Positions 22,565-22,827 of a DNA stretch of 22,827 nucleotides are shown piece after piece (positions within the stretch are counted from its first letter, which is position 1; every line of letters begins with the position of its first letter). The notes beneath the pieces were generated by a model, which was given only the letters and a program-made list of their open reading frames with translations, was not told the DNA's origin and searched no databases. Source of the stretch: DTU013 sp964512095 (GTDB taxonomy: Bacteria; Bacillota; Clostridia; Acetivibrionales; DTU013); contig CAZEIH010000041.1 of assembly GCA_964512095.1 (NCBI GenBank), forward strand, positions 1 through 22,827, written 5' to 3'. The position numbers and the translations under genes were made by a program.

Positions 22565-22690
22565 TGACCTACTCTGTCCTTTTGCCTGAGAGATGCTTCC
22601 CTTAAATGGAAATTTGCCCCTTCGGCGCCTTGACGGTCTCTCCAGAGGTGCGTCCTGTCACAGTTGTATCCACTCCCATGACACTCATCC
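22565..22690 (-). promoter_or_regulatory. Glycine riboswitch
   Basis: The minus strand carries the glycine aptamer core: CTCTGGAGAGACC, then GCGCCGAAGGGGCAA (the conserved GCCGAAGG loop), then CTCTCAGGCAAAAGGACAGAG. CTCTG (22647-22643) pairs with CAGAG (22576-22572) as the closing P1 stem. Only one full aptamer is visible; most known examples are tandem. The upstream part (22656-22683), with TGTCA/TGACA pairing around GGGAGTGG, may be a degenerate partner. It lies between the glyA promoter and glyA. Confidence 0.93.
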
Positions 22691-22728
22691 GCCTTATTCA
22701 ATAATATAGTACAATTACTGCTAAAATG

Positions 22729-22757
22729 ATTATAATCATATTGAAAAAATCTGTCAA
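22729..22757 (-). promoter_or_regulatory. Strong sigma-A promoter of the glyA leader
   Basis: On the minus strand a perfect TTGACA (22757-22752) and a perfect TATAAT (22734-22729) are spaced by 17 nt. Transcription would begin near 22722 and run through the riboswitch into glyA. Confidence 0.85.
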
Positions 22758-22827
22758 GTTTAGGTTGTAAGGAGATAGCGTCAACTTACTGTAGGAAAAA
22801 GAAGAAAAGAATCATCCTGATATTTTA

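Overview
The window looks like a chromosomal segment of a low-GC Gram-positive anaerobe of the class Clostridia. The evidence is AT-rich intergenic DNA, strong GGAGG ribosome binding sites, TTG/GTG starts in places, sigma-A-type promoters and gene orders shared with Bacillus and Clostridium. A cellulolytic Ruminiclostridium-like lineage is a guess from overall protein character, not shown by the sequence. Almost all genes are core housekeeping genes; I see no phage, plasmid, CRISPR array or rRNA/tRNA gene.

Left part (1-5780, + strand): rplS with its own promoter and terminator, then rbgA (ylqF), rnhB, a FliK-like protein, a stand-alone FlhB C-terminal-domain protein, a YraN-family nuclease-like protein and an M19 dipeptidase. 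This is the Bacillus subtilis order rplS-ylqF-rnhB-ylqG-ylqH, joining 50S ribosome assembly, RNA/DNA hybrid removal and an unexplained pair of flagellar-export-like proteins. A 13-bp tandem array lies between rbgA and rnhB.

Middle (5969-12075, + strand): a PLP aspartate-type aminotransferase, a GntR/UTRA regulator, a TagO/WecA-like polyprenyl-phosphate sugar-1-phosphate transferase, a XerC/D-type tyrosine recombinase and a LytR-CpsA-Psr protein. The TagO-like enzyme and the LCP protein are the expected first and last steps of making and attaching a wall glycopolymer. The 469-nt gap before the recombinase contains a terminator-like hairpin, a possible short RNA or leader and a perfect 13-bp-arm inverted repeat.

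Right part (12218-22827, mostly - strand): an M18 aminopeptidase, a divergent PHP phosphatase (+), then reading leftward on the minus strand glyA (behind a glycine riboswitch), rarA, a small membrane protein, a LarA-family racemase, and iscR-iscS-iscU-mnmA. The last four form an Fe-S / sulfur-relay operon ending in the tRNA 2-thiouridine enzyme, under a strong promoter with a candidate IscR operator. The order rarA ... Rrf2 regulator - cysteine desulfurase - mnmA parallels B. subtilis yrvN-cymR-yrvO-trmU.

The most unusual feature is a dispersed intergenic element found three times (about 1471-1629, 12087-12163, 21108-21218). It always lies just 3' of a gene and in that gene's orientation. Its palindromic GTCTTC/GAAGAC core has expanded into the 13-bp array in copy A, and copy C has gained an 11-bp-arm hairpin.
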